Shown in pieces: positions 1 to 10,229 of a stretch of DNA of 64,000 bases; position 1 is the first letter of the stretch, and each line of letters opens with the position of its first letter. Made by a program: the position numbers and the translations under genes. Origin of the DNA: Lucifuga dentata (taxonomy: Eukaryota; Chordata; Actinopteri; Ophidiiformes; Bythitidae); contig VXCM01000265.1 of assembly GCA_014773175.1 (NCBI GenBank), forward strand, positions 99,501 through 163,500. Reading direction: 5' to 3'. Under the pieces are notes generated by a model. That model was given only the letters and a program-made list of their open reading frames with translations. It ran no database searches and was not told the origin of the DNA.

Positions 1-2787
1 CCACGACCTCTAAGTCCTCAAAGAGAATTATCACATTATAGCATTCCAACACGCCCAATTTCCCAAAATACAGCTCAAGGCTTTTCTACTCTGACTCTGC
101 TTAGTGTTATGGTTTTGGGGAAAACACTTCAATAGTCTCTACTGCATATTTTCATTTACTTCAGGTATTTATTTATTTATTTTTGTCTCCCTTCCTTACA
201 CTTCTGTCCTTTCCATTTAGAAATGCAATGTAACAAAAAGCCAAAGGAGGAAAATTACCCCCATGGTAGTTTGAAGCAAACACCAAAACATACAGAAAAG
301 TCAGAGACGGCTTATTGTCACCCACTTATGGCGTCATGCCCACTAGTGTATGAAAACACACACTGGCAATTAAAGAAGCAACAAAATTATCTTCGGTTTA
401 TGAACGTAGCTATTTAGCTATTTTCCTCGTGCAAAGCCTGTGAGATGAGGTATAGAGTTCCCTAAACGTCTACAATTTTGTGTTAATTTTTCCACTTGAA
501 AGCATCTTTACAGTCCTTTATGTGTGCGTCTGCTTTCTCCAACCAGCCACCGACTCTCTGGATGTGATTTGGGGCAACACGGAAAACATTGGGAATGTAT
601 GAAAAGTTATGGTGTTCATTTCGTACTAAAGACCATAACTGCTTTATCAGAACCATGTGGCGTCCCAGAGTGCCAGTCCATAATGGCATGATTGAAAAGG
701 AGTTTAAACTGTGGTCGCAATCCACTCTGATATGACTCAAGAGAGGTCTCCAAAGTTCAGCACTGCCTCTTTCTCTTTCATAGCAAGCATATTAACTACT
801 CCAATACATCATGCAAAGGGAATGATCAGATAGGGGTTCTTGCTTCAGAATTATGCTGTCATGAAAGGGCACGTATCACTGTAACCCTGCAGTAGTTGCT
901 GCCATTGCTTCGCCTCCAATTTATCCTCTCCAAACAGCAGGAAAGATATCTTCCGTATGAAAATAGCTAACATCTATGCAAATAAGAATTTGTTTAAACT
1001 TTAAAAGATACACCCAGAAGTCAGATAATTTCAAAAATAAACCATTTCTGTGGCCCTGTATTTTTTTTTCAATCGGACACTTGCACTAATTGAGACTCAA
1101 ATGGTGGCGCAGGAGACAGCAAGACAGCTAATTACCATGTTTTGTAATGAAGCAAATGCCAGATATCAGGAGCCCCTGTTAGGAGCAACACCCTGCTGTA
1201 CGAGACATAAAAGCAAACACAGATATCTAATTATACCATCATCTCTTTCTACTTTCCTCTTTTGTTGCAGACATTTGTTGACTGGTGGCCTGTGTTACTG
1301 GTTAGCTTAAAATCACTGTTCTTCCCTGATGATTTGAGCACATTAGCCCCATTTATAGCTTATATTACAGCACGACCTGTATCCATTTAGGTAGCCCAGA
1401 TAAGAACAAATGCATGTTAATCCAAGGTATAAATGTGAGCAGAATGCATTATGATCGACCTGCCGTATTGTGATTGGATCTCGGTTACAACTAGCTTTGT
1501 GTAAATGGAATCCATACGGCTAAGTTCCATTTGTGAGATAAAATTTGCCCACAACTTGAAAACATAGCCCCGCCTTGCATTCCCATTTGCTCTCATTAGT
1601 TATTTCCAATCAGAAGTTGTGAACTTGCCTTAAATAATCTGCACCTTGAACATGGACAGCAACTACTCACACAAAAAACTTAATTTAAGAAAACAGATGA
1701 ACCGAACAACCTATTTATTAAGATCCAATCAAACTGCAGGCAGAATCCAGATAATGAGATTGATCCTTAATCCAGGTGTAAATGCAAGTTCTGACACTGG
1801 ATGTCATAGATATCCGGATACAGAGATCACATTTTAATGCAAGTTGTAATTGGGGCCATCATGTCTCATCTAAATCAAAACCAAAAATCTGGAAATGCTG
1901 CTGTCATGTCCTGGGGCTCAGACGCATTTCTCTTCATACACAGCTTTGTGTATACCGACTCAAACACTGCTAATAAGGAACAGTGAGTAGGACAGTTGGG
2001 AAATATATTCAGCTGCAAAAAAAAAACAAAAAACTGTGTGCAACTGGAGCTACGGGATGCATTTTCATCAAAGCTGTAACCTTTTACTTTGCATAGGGAA
2101 TAAATTATCATATACAGCAGGTTCAAAGACACAAAGACATAAAAACACACATCATGTCAGCTAGAATCAGTGATTATCTCTCCTTTCATCTAAGGCTGTG
2201 GCGACAAAGGCAAACATTTCTTTTTCACTGACAAGCTATGTAAATAAAATCTTATAAAGTGACTTTACCCTGCCAGAAAGCATTGTAAAGGTCCTTAGTT
2301 TCTTTTTATATGAAGTGGATGAACAGTGTTTTCATTCCACTTTTCTCCATCTACCAAACATGCCAGACTGAGGTTAAATTATTTCAATGTTTTGCTTCCT
2401 CACTTGCCACTTACATGAAGAATCAAGAACAAAGCATAGCCTGATCTGACACTAAGAGTACACTATCTTAGCTGATTGTCTCAAACAATAAATATTTTGT
2501 TTTCCTCATGCATTTTTAAACCCGACATTGACTCACACGCTTCGGATTTGTCATTGGATGGCTTTGTTCTTGCCGCTCTGGATCCTTTTTTACCTCCCAA
2601 GCTCGCTGTCAGAACCCTGGAGACCTTAAAACGACAAAGCTTTGCTGATCCTAACACTAAATATTTCATGACCTTACAATTACATGAAATCAAATCTGAG
2701 CAAAAGCTGTTAATTTATACAGCATTATCAAAGAAGACAAATTAAATTAAAAGGCTCAACTATGATTTTACCAAATTCTAATTAGCC

Positions 2788-2826
2788 AAAAAAAAAAAAA
2801 AAANAAAAAAAAAAAAAAAGAAAAAA
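2788..2826 (+). repeat. Poly-A tract with single N (2804)
   Basis: A-run of about 16 on the left and 15 on the right of the N, then GAAAAAAGAAA. True length is unknown. Confidence 0.9.
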
Positions 2827-3012
2827 GAAATGAATGGAGGAATACATGCATGAGTGGGGATAATGAAGTGTTTGTGAGAGGTGTGTACGTGAGCTGTCAC
2901 TCCAATCGTCAGCCATGTCACACTCAACAACACACCATGATTGGACAGCCGCCCGTCGTCTTTGATCTGGGCTCATGCATACGGAATCAAGTCAGACCGT
3001 GATTTAATACAT

Positions 3013-3060
3013 GCACACACACACACACGCACACGCACACAAAATGCACACACACACACA
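3013..3060 (+). repeat. CA-rich microsatellite
   Basis: Interrupted (CA)n with CG interruptions and an AAAATG break. Confidence 0.9.
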
Positions 3061-3408
3061 AAATGTAATAATAAAGACAGATTCTGTTTTCAAAGGGCCA
3101 CAGCACTGGGATCTCTGTAAATGGGGACTGACAGTCAGTCATTCACAAGATGAAAATAAGGATAAGGGTCATTCTGAAAATATGGTGACAAACATGTCCC
3201 TTGACTTTGAAGAGATGAAAACACTTAATTTTCATGAAACCTCAAATTACACAATTGTCTAACCTAACATTTCCCTAAATAAAATAAAATAAAATATTTT
3301 CACTCTATGTTGTTTTGCACATATTTCTTCAGCAATTATTTGAACTATGAGTGGTGGAAAACTGCCCGGCCCCCATAGGTTTACCACTTTTGCGACCTTT
3401 ACATGATT

Positions 3409-3474
3409 ATATCTATATCTATATCTATCTATCTATATATCTCTATATAGATAGATAGATATAGATATAGATAT
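3409..3474. repeat. Perfect 31-bp palindrome of TATC/GATA repeats
   Basis: Arms 3409-3439 and 3444-3474 are exact reverse complements around the 4-base spacer TCTC. Both arms consist of ATATCT/ATCT units, so a tetranucleotide repeat meets its own inverse. It could extrude as a cruciform. Confidence 0.95.
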
Positions 3475-4086
3475 ATATATATTTTTTTAATTTTCGTTAA
3501 TTTTATTTCCCCAAGTGAGAGACATATATCCAAAAAAACAAAAAATAAAAAATAGACACAAACAACAACTTAAGAAATCTAATCTAATCTCTTAAGAAAT
3601 CAATTTAAGAGATCTTTGAAAAGAACATTTTGTTATTTTGACATTACAAAAAGTTGTGAAGAAGTACCTTTGGAGTTGCACACATGATAACTTTCCTACC
3701 AAATTCTAGACGTTAATAAGGCTTTAAATTTTAATTTTTGTCGCGTGGTTAATTAAAATGTGTCATGGGTGTTACATTGTTTTACATTCATAATATGTTG
3801 ATTTTTGTGTATTTAATGATGTGTTTCAAGATGCTTTTGATGCTATCATGGAAAATTAATCTTTTATGAGCATATGCATATTTATGATGTCAAGATGTTA
3901 ACAAACTTTTACCATTAAATTTTAGTGAAGAAAAAGAATTCAAAACTTGAACATTTTGTATAAAGTCACCATTTGAGAAAGACTAATAAAGGGAAAGAAA
4001 GTGGAATAAAGGGACAAATCCACAGAAATGCATGTCAGATAGACTTTACTTATTACATTAAAAGGTGTAAAAATTAGCCAACTTAC

Positions 4087-4213
4087 ATCTTCAGACTTTG
4101 GTTTGACCACTTTCATGAATGCTCCTCTTGCTTTGGCCTCCATTACTTCTTTCATGGTTACTTTCCTGGTGTCCAGAAACTTCAGCTGGGGCAACTTGTG
4201 AAGGACAAAGTAC
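4087..4213 (-). CDS. lrmda: LRMDA internal coding exon with LRR cap (exon C)
   Basis: The exon is 127 nt. One base (G) completes arginine, followed by 42 codons starting [14 protein letters not shown] and ending [11 protein letters not shown] in phase 0. The YxxxxKLPxLKFLD pattern is the LRR C-terminal cap seen in small LRR proteins such as U2A' and ANP32. It corresponds to human LRMDA FVLYKLPNLKFLD and FMKVVKPK. The acceptor TTTTCTTTCAG and donor GTAAGT are both textbook U2-type. Downstream, human LRMDA continues with a divergent C-terminal region ending in an exon I recall as containing YYGKNSEGNRF. I looked for that on the minus strand at 1-4086 and did not see it, so it should lie beyond the left edge. 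Confidence 0.95.
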
Positions 4214-4249
4214 CTGAAAGAAAAGGACGCATGCAAGATAAAGCAGCAA

Positions 4250-4806
4250 ACTGGTGATTTTGCATGTTTCATCCCAGGATATAAAACCCAACCCTGCCAA
4301 CCATTTTCCAAAACAATTTACTGGAGCAATAAATTTAGGACTTTTTCCAACCTTCCAGACTGCCATTGGTTTCAGTTCATTCCAGAAGGACTTGAAACAT
4401 GCTTGAGATAGGTAATCCATCACAGTGAACATGACATCTATTAAATTTTTTTTGCGGAAAAAATATATTACTCAATTTAACTAATCCAACACAGAGATAA
4501 ATAGAAAACTATATATATATATATATATATGTCTCCACCAGGGAATATAGTTCCAGGAGAAGACTGCTTTTACCAAGACATTAAAACATCTACAGTCATG
4601 TAAGTAAAGTGATAGCAGGTGAAAAACCAAATTTTAAGGTGGGTAGCACCTTGAAATTTGATTTATGAAAGATTAAGGGATTTGGCAAAATAACACGATA
4701 ACTAAAATACGGTTTCATGTTTTGGAAAATCGTTGGTGGTAACGTAACGCGTGCAGGTAGTATTTATTGAGCTTAAACATGCAAAATCATTGGTATGGTC
4801 CTTTAA
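4250..4806 (-). mobile_element. Family-A TIR element (MITE-like), copy 1
   Basis: The right end reads GCTTAAACATGCAAAATCAT, then GGTATGGTCCTTTAA. The left part is its inverted complement (CTGGTGATTTTGCATGTTT). The first ~15 bases of the left TIR are altered or displaced towards 4222 (AAAGGACGCAT). The body shares CTGCCAACCATTTTCCAAAA and the 'GTCTCCACCAGGGAATATA' block with the other copies. No coding capacity, so non-autonomous. It sits only about 37 nt upstream (in the minus-strand sense) of the exon C acceptor. Confidence 0.8.
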
Positions 4807-6233
4807 ACTGTGTGCTTGATTGATAGAATAATCAAAATGACAGTATGCAAAATGCACGCATCAACGGAACTTAAAAAGCAGCCTTGTTTACTCGGCGCAA
4901 ATTTAATGGCCATAATATTTGCTTGCATGTAATAACCTTCAAAGCTGATAAGAATAAGTACGACATATAAATAGCACGAAAGGAGATACAACCCGTCTGC
5001 CAGAGCTGTCATTCCGGCTGCATCACAGATATCTCCCTAAGCTTTCAGACACACACTGTCTTTCATTGGGAGGGAGAGAAACGTCAAGAGATAATGGTTG
5101 GGATACATAGATGACAACAGATCCTTTCACGGGCGGCGGGGATAGAGGAACCAGTGTGTCAGGACTGAGCTGGTAGCCAAAAAAGACACGCAAGCAGCAG
5201 CTAAGTAGAGGGTGAGAAAGGACGGGGACGTGGGCACAGACCAGACCTGTACGCAAAGATTCGTGACAAATTGATGATGGTGATGGTGATGAAGGGAGAT
5301 GACAAAGCTAGTGTCAAGTTTTCAACACCTGAGGATTAGAAGGAGGGGGTGAAAGGATTGTGATTAGACTGACGCGGAACAGAAAATATCTCTCAGAGAA
5401 ATGAATTATGAAATGAAATGTGAAATTTATTACACATCTCTTAAAAGAAACATGTTTACAGGATTAAACGACAACAATCCTAATAAGAGCTTTTTTTTGT
5501 TGTTGTTGTTTTTTTAGCACTCATATCCAAAAGGCCCCATTCCCTTCCTTTGTGTGTCTCTCTCTCTCTCCCTCTAAAAGACTTTGTTCGGGGCATTTCT
5601 ATGATGAAATGTGAAGATGCCCTTGGGAGATGCGTGGAGAGGTTATTCTCCATAGGTAACCCACCATCACAGGGTCAGAGCAGATGACAAGGCTCTGTCA
5701 GCCAGTGGGGATATTAATGATTCAACCCAACCACAGTGGGAGGAAGAAAAAGTGCAGGAGGGGGAATGATGTGAGAGGAGAAAAATGGGGGGAAAAATGC
5801 ACTTTATTTAGTAAAAATGTTGATGGGCCATATCATATTGCTCATGATAATGCTGGTTTAATTTTGAATTTAATTTTAAAAAACCCCATCTATCATGATA
5901 TTGACAATATTGTGGCATGAAGATGTGCTGAAGCATTTTCATAACAGAAAAAGACAGAAACAAAACAAGCATGCGGGCCAGCACCTGATGAATTAGTTCC
6001 TTACAAAAAAATGAGCTAGCAGCAGTTAAGGCTAACTAGCTAACAGCTAGTGGTTGGAAAAATAACGTTTGTTTCGTCATTTGAAGCAGAAACACCCAGG
6101 TGAATATTAAGAAAGTTAAAGGTCTGGTGAGGAGAAGAACTAAGCAAGCAAATAATCTGTGACACAAAACAACCAGGCAAGTTTTCCAAGTACAGCGTTA
6201 AGTATGTAAGTTAAGTACAGCGTTAGCTAGCTG

Positions 6234-6263
6234 CCCCCCCCCNAAAAAAAAAAAAAAAAAAAA
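6234..6263 (+). repeat. C-run/A-run with single N (6243)
   Basis: Nine C bases, N, then about 20 A bases, within the family-D element. The N marks a contig join at a homopolymer. Confidence 0.85.
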
Positions 6264-6471
6264 GTTTGAGTGAAATTAGTGAATTAGTGAAGCGGTGGCT
6301 TTTTGTCTTGCTAAAGACATGATGGCAGTCCAAACAGTGGAAAATGAAGCTTTTGGTGACTTTTCAGAATGCTCAACCCAAGATATTACAAGGAAATATT
6401 TTTCAAAGATCTCTGTTTCCTATGTTCCCCAGCTCTACATAATACAGCACATAATGGGTTAGGGTTAGATT

Positions 6472-6510
6472 TATTCTGTTAACAGACACTTAATGTGTGT
6501 TAACAGAATA
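6472..6510. repeat. Inverted repeat with 13-bp perfect arms in family-D element
   Basis: TATTCTGTTAACA (6472-6484) pairs perfectly with TGTTAACAGAATA (6498-6510) around a 13-nt loop. A second, outer pair GTTCCCCAG (6424-6432) and CTGGGGAAC (6516-6524) brackets it. Confidence 0.8.
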
Positions 6511-7949
6511 CTGAACTGGGGAACACAGATACACTCCCGCTCTGACAGCGTTGTATGAACGTTAGCTTAGCCGCTACACTCACCTCAGTCGTGTGTATGT
6601 TAATTTATCTGTAGCTCAAACTGATATGTTTCCCACTCTTGTTGTCCATTTTGTCTATAAAAATTGCCAAGATATTTATTTTTAAATTTTTAATTGCATT
6701 TTTTCCTCAATGTTTACTCTTCAGGTTGAGGCTTTCAGTTGTTTTGAATTGCTGTTTACATGTGCACTTAGAATTTGAGTTCGTTTTATTTGGTGATAAT
6801 ATGTTTTATACACTACTTAAAGCAGGTAAAGTTAATTTGAGTAATTGTTCACAAACTAAAACATTATTAAGATTATAATTAGGATTTAGTTATTATTTCT
6901 ATTTTTACTGAAGGGTTAGACTGTGCTTACTTTTACATATACATTTTAAGTTTTACTCACATTTTTACAATTTGCTGTATTGTTTACTACTGGCAATCAC
7001 CTCCAAAAAAATTGATAAGCGTTACATTTTTCATATTGCCATGAAATCGTTATCGCTCAAATACCTTGAGATACCATGATATTATTTTATCGCCTATTCC
7101 TAAGTGATATCATTAAGAATTTTACTGTGTAATAATTAAGCAACAAGAAAATCTTTCTACTGTATTTAGTGTAACACGTCATGGAAGATAAACTTAAAAA
7201 AAAAACAATGAATATTTATGACGTGATCCAGCCAATCATTATGCAGCTTGTTCAAATTTATGGCATTTGAACAAAAGGTTGAGTGAACACAAAGTACCAC
7301 CGGCAAAACCTCTTTGATCTGCCCACGAAAGGAGATCGGACAAACTGATAACTTCTTCCAAGATATGGGGTAAACATGTTATAAAAATATGTGTAAAGCA
7401 GGTTTCTGTTTATACATCACAGAGGAAGAGGAAAAAGTGTGTGAGTTTCTTCCCTTGTCACAACATTTCTGGGTTTCTCAGACAGACGTGAGGAGACAGT
7501 GGCCTTTGCACAAATGCTGTATAAACAGTAGCCATTATGTACATCTAATATTACAGTTTGTTATTGCAATACCACCAGTGATATAGTGCATGGTCAGCAA
7601 ACAAAAGGACAGCATTTAACCTCCCCACAGATGACACAACACTGTATAAATACAGTGTTTCTATGTCAATGGACTAATTAGGGCGCCGATGCAACGTACC
7701 GGGGTATTCCACTTGAGAGACAGAGAGCTCCCGAGGCGTTGGGTTGGGTATTTATTGCCCAAGGCCACTGCTGTCACGACCTGCACATTGCCTAACCTTG
7801 TCAGACATGAAATCTGCATCACGCTCAAATTGATGTTTTACTATGTGACACATTATGAATATTACATTACAGGGACATAGATGTTGTCAGTCAAAACAGA
7901 ACAGCTTACCCACCAGTAAGATAAGCATGCAAGGAGAGGAAAGAGAAGG

Positions 7950-7990
7950 AGAAAAGGAGGGAGGGAGGGAGGGAGGGAGAGGCGGGGGAA
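7950..7990 (+). repeat. GGGA tandem tract, G-quadruplex-prone
   Basis: Five or more GGGA units followed by GAGGCGGGGG on the plus strand give more than four G-triplets with 1-3-base loops. Confidence 0.8.
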
Positions 7991-8412
7991 GAAAGAGAGT
8001 CAAAAAGAGAGAGAGAAGAAGGATTATTCAAGAAAGGCAAGGGTGGTAAATGATTAATAGGCAACACAGAGTCAGAAACAAGCACTTAAGGCTAAAACAG
8101 ACAAAAAGAGAGTATGCTTTTCGCCTTTTATCGCATTTCATGTAAAGGACCCTGACAAATGGTGGTCATATTGCATGGCTTGAGGCCTGGCTTGATGTTT
8201 AATGCATCATCTGCTCTGGTAAGGCAGGGTAGTAAACACTCATTTGTGGTGTTGACTAGTCACACATGAAATCCACTCTTCAAAACGGGAGTTGTGGAGG
8301 GGCCGGTTTGACAAAGGTTTTAGAGTGATGCGGTTGAATCTAGCAAGCTACTTGTTGGATGCTGTGGGAAAAAAAAAGAACATCTCAGAATCCATTACTT
8401 ACAAAAAGAAAG

Positions 8413-8440
8413 CTATCTGTCTGTCTGTCTGCTTACATCC

Positions 8441-8500
<60 letters not shown>
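8413..8500 (+). repeat. ATCT/CTGT tetranucleotide microsatellite touching the exon B donor
   Basis: CTGT units near 8417-8430 are followed by fifteen perfect ATCT units at 8441-8500. On the minus strand the intron reads GTCAGT followed directly by (AGAT)15. Confidence 0.95.
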
Positions 8501-8501
<1 letters not shown>

Positions 8502-8506
8502 CTGAC

Positions 8507-8646
8507 CTGTATCTCTGGTAGTCGTCCTCATCCTTATCCAGGCTGACCAGCTGGTTGGGGCATGCCTCGTTTCCCAGCAGACTGAGGTACTCTAGTGACG
8601 GGGTCACGTCAGCCAAGTGTTCCAGCAGGGCCTCGATATCAGTCAG
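8507..8646 (-). CDS. lrmda: LRMDA internal coding exon with third leucine-rich repeat (exon B)
   Basis: The exon is 140 nt: 46 codons plus the AG of a split arginine codon. It begins [11 protein letters not shown] and includes the LRR strand LEYLSLLGN, then [20 protein letters not shown]. This follows the human LRMDA order ([35 protein letters not shown]). The 5' boundary is fixed by joining KNQ of exon A to LTD. That requires the intron to end in AC (8648-8647), since no AG lies at an in-frame position there. The 3' boundary is ACAG|GTCAGT, a normal GT donor at 8506-8505. The frame contains no stop. It was missed as an open frame because it lacks a start codon and is internal. Confidence 0.95.
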
Positions 8647-8662
8647 GTGTCAAAGGGCGGAT

Positions 8663-8670
8663 GTCAAGGA
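8663..8670 (-). promoter_or_regulatory. U12-type branch-point motif TCCTTGAC
   Basis: This matches the U12 branch-site consensus (core CCTTRAC) that pairs with U12 snRNA. It lies 17 nt from the intron end, within the short branch-to-acceptor spacing typical of minor introns. There is little pyrimidine tract downstream, also typical. Confidence 0.8.
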
Positions 8671-9250
8671 CCTAGTGCTGTTAATTACATTAGCATTTAC
8701 TACCCGCACAGCCCCTCCCCGGCCTGTCTGCACTAAAACACATCAATGTCAAATTTACCGAGGCGCTCAAAGGGGCTAGTCACTGGCTTTGTGAGACTGG
8801 GCAGACAGAGGGGCAATTTAAGGTGCAGGCTTTGGCATATAGTACTGACACAATTTGGCTGTTGCTCTCTCTCTTTCTCTCGTTCGCTTTCATTTCCTAG
8901 GTGGCCGGGTGCAGAACAGTGACAAAATGATGGATGCCCTGTGGTTCAAACAGTCCGTGCTTCCCAGAGCCGTGCTGTGGAAAACTTTTGCGAAACGTGG
9001 AAAAAACAAACAGCCCCTAAGCAGGCACATTCATCACTAATACATTCACTTCTTTGGAAAATTGAGCCCCAAAGTGTCAAAATACAACTGCACTAATGCA
9101 GTACTCGGGCTTTTAAATGGCACCGTGCCACGACAGGATGTACATAATTGGCCTATTAGCATGTGCGGACCACTTCACAGCCAAACTCAGCACATAGTCC
9201 CAGACGCACACTTCAAGGAGCCCCAGCTTTAATGTTGACTCTGGAAATCT

Positions 9251-9339
9251 GTGTGTATGTGTGTGTGTGTGTGAGTGAGAGAGAGAGAGAGAGAGAGCAA
9301 AAAGACAGAGACAGAGCATCGNTGTGTGTGTGTGTGTGT

Positions 9340-9370
<31 letters not shown>

Positions 9371-9394
9371 CAAAAAGACAGAGACAGAGCATCG
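9251..9394 (+). repeat. TG/AG compound microsatellite duplicated around a single N
   Basis: (TG)n(AG)n followed by CAAAAAGACAGAGACAGAGC and ATCG occurs on both sides of the N at 9322. The right copy has more AG units. This is probably one locus assembled twice with different repeat counts. Confidence 0.9.
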
Positions 9395-10093
9395 TTACTC
9401 TGTAACTTCTACACTACCAGAGGAAAACAGGACACATTGCTAAACGTGTTTTGAAGCTAAGGGTAGTTCACACATTTTTGACAGCTCATAAACAGGCGTG
9501 CGATGTGTCTATGTCTGGAATTCAAGGTGGCTGTGTGGAATTCTGCTATTACATATTTTCTTTAGATGGTAAATAGGATGCACAGCCGATAGAACGGATG
9601 GAATGATAATCAGTGAGTCAATATGTCCTATCCTTGCATGTTTGCTGAAAAATAAATAAAGCAGCAAATAAAGCATGTATCTAATGCAGAATCTGACAAA
9701 TCTTTAGGGACTTCTTCTGCAATTTAAATAAATTGATATTTCCAAACAGCAAATACTTGACACAGAATTCTGCTCTCATTTTTAGGATACATGTATCTCC
9801 AACTCTTTTCATTTTTCTCTTTAAATGCAAAAACACTCTTGCTCTGTTGACTCTCAAGTCTGATTCCACTAGAGGTCCCTGTGGTTCAAAATCTAGTCCT
9901 GAGGTGGAACTCTGTGACAGCCAAGTACTTCTAATAGTGTCTTTTGCAACACACTGAGCTCCCTGCCATGGCATGAAATTAAAACTGGTCCTCTGACACA
10001 AAAAGACAGAAAAATAAAGAGAAGATATACCAGCAAAATAAAGGGTCGATTCCGATACAAACCAAAACGAGAGAGGGACTTAGTGATTGTTTG

Positions 10094-10102
10094 AAAGGAT
10101 AT
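10094..10102 (-). promoter_or_regulatory. U12-type 5' splice site ATATCCTTT
   Basis: All nine intron bases match the U12 AT-AC donor consensus (ATATCCTTT), which pairs with U11/U6atac snRNA. It follows exon sequence AAGAACCAA. No GT or GC dinucleotide lies at a position that would keep the protein. Confidence 0.9.
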
Positions 10103-10229
10103 TTGGTTCTTATTGAGTGTCAGGGTGTGGAGGTTCGGTAACCTTGGCAACCGGAGGTCATTTCCAAGCAGATTATTGTCGACGATCAGCTCTTCCAGCC
10201 CAGTGAACATTTTGAGGCCTGCCAGTGAC
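10103..10229 (-). CDS. lrmda: LRMDA internal coding exon with two leucine-rich repeats (exon A)
   Basis: This exon encodes 42 full codons after one base completing an arginine codon split as AG|G. The peptide contains two LRR strands, LEELIVDNN and LHTLTLNKN, separated by [12 protein letters not shown]. It matches the N-terminal part of human LRMDA (C10orf11) closely as I remember it ([24 protein letters not shown]). The acceptor is a normal pyrimidine-poor CAG at 10232-10230. The exon ends in phase 0 with CAA, and the intron starts ATATCCTTT, which is a U12-type donor. LRMDA is needed for melanocyte differentiation and is mutated in human OCA7. Recent work, recalled from memory, links it to RAB32/38 and the Retriever/Commander complex at melanosome-related endosomes. 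The upstream exon that completes the first LRR was not found in this window. Confidence 0.95.

Larger units (their letters stand above)
1..4086 (-). other. lrmda: Partial LRMDA intron downstream of exon C
   Basis: The intron begins GTAAGT at 4086 and runs off the left edge. It contains poly-A with a single N at 2804, a CA-rich tract (3013-3060) and a perfect palindrome (3409-3474). No further exon, RNA gene or recognisable transposon was found in 1-2780. The short open frames there have no protein-like context. Confidence 0.85.
5818..7104 (+). mobile_element. Family-D TIR element (~1.3 kb)
   Basis: The right end reads ATCGTTATCGCTCAAATACC, TTGAGATACCATGATATTAT, then TTTATCGCCTATTCCTAAG. The left end has the matching inverted style GATGGGCCATATCATATTGC. 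It shares GAAGCAGAAACACCCAGGTG with the reverse-oriented copy at 46.9-47.8 kb. It contains a C-run/A-run with a single N (6243) and a 13-bp-arm hairpin at 6472-6510. No transposase frame was seen. Confidence 0.65.
4214..8506 (-). other. lrmda: LRMDA GT-AG intron (4,293 nt)
   Basis: The donor is GTCAGT (8506-8501) and the acceptor is TTTTCTTTCAG (4224-4214). It carries an ATCT microsatellite touching the donor, a family-D TIR element (5.8-7.1 kb) and a family-A TIR element just upstream of the acceptor (4250-4806). Between 4807 and 5817, and between 7105 and 8440, I see only unique AT-rich sequence plus GA/GGGA-rich tracts near 7.95 kb. Confidence 0.9.
8647..10102 (-). other. lrmda: U12-type AT-AC intron of LRMDA (1,456 nt)
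   Basis: Read on the minus strand, the intron begins ATATCCTTT (10102-10094) directly after the CAA codon and ends ...TTTGACAC at 8647. The U12 branch-point-like TCCTTGAC is at 8670-8663, with its candidate branch adenosine (8664) 17 nt before the exon. Splicing AT to AC joins KNQ to LTD in frame, exactly where human LRMDA has KNRITD. These are the defining marks of a minor-spliceosome AT-AC intron. The intron also holds a compound TG/AG microsatellite that was falsely duplicated in the assembly. No other gene is visible inside. Confidence 0.9.

Noticed and set aside
1..4086. C-terminal LRMDA exon
   Set aside because: I searched the minus strand for a YYGKNSEGNRF-like peptide with a preceding AG acceptor and found none.
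3940..4432. Two overlapping minus-strand open frames around exon C taken as whole proteins
   Set aside because: One contains exon C but extends through splice sites into intron; the other reads exon C in the wrong frame and continues into family-A transposon sequence.
8441..8500. ATCT array as a CRISPR-like repeat
   Set aside because: Uninterrupted 4-bp units without spacers in a eukaryotic intron; this is a microsatellite.
8647..8660. Conventional AG acceptor for exon B
   Set aside because: No AG lies at a position that keeps the LRMDA frame. Only the AC at 8648-8647 joins KNQ to LTD, and the donor is not GT either.
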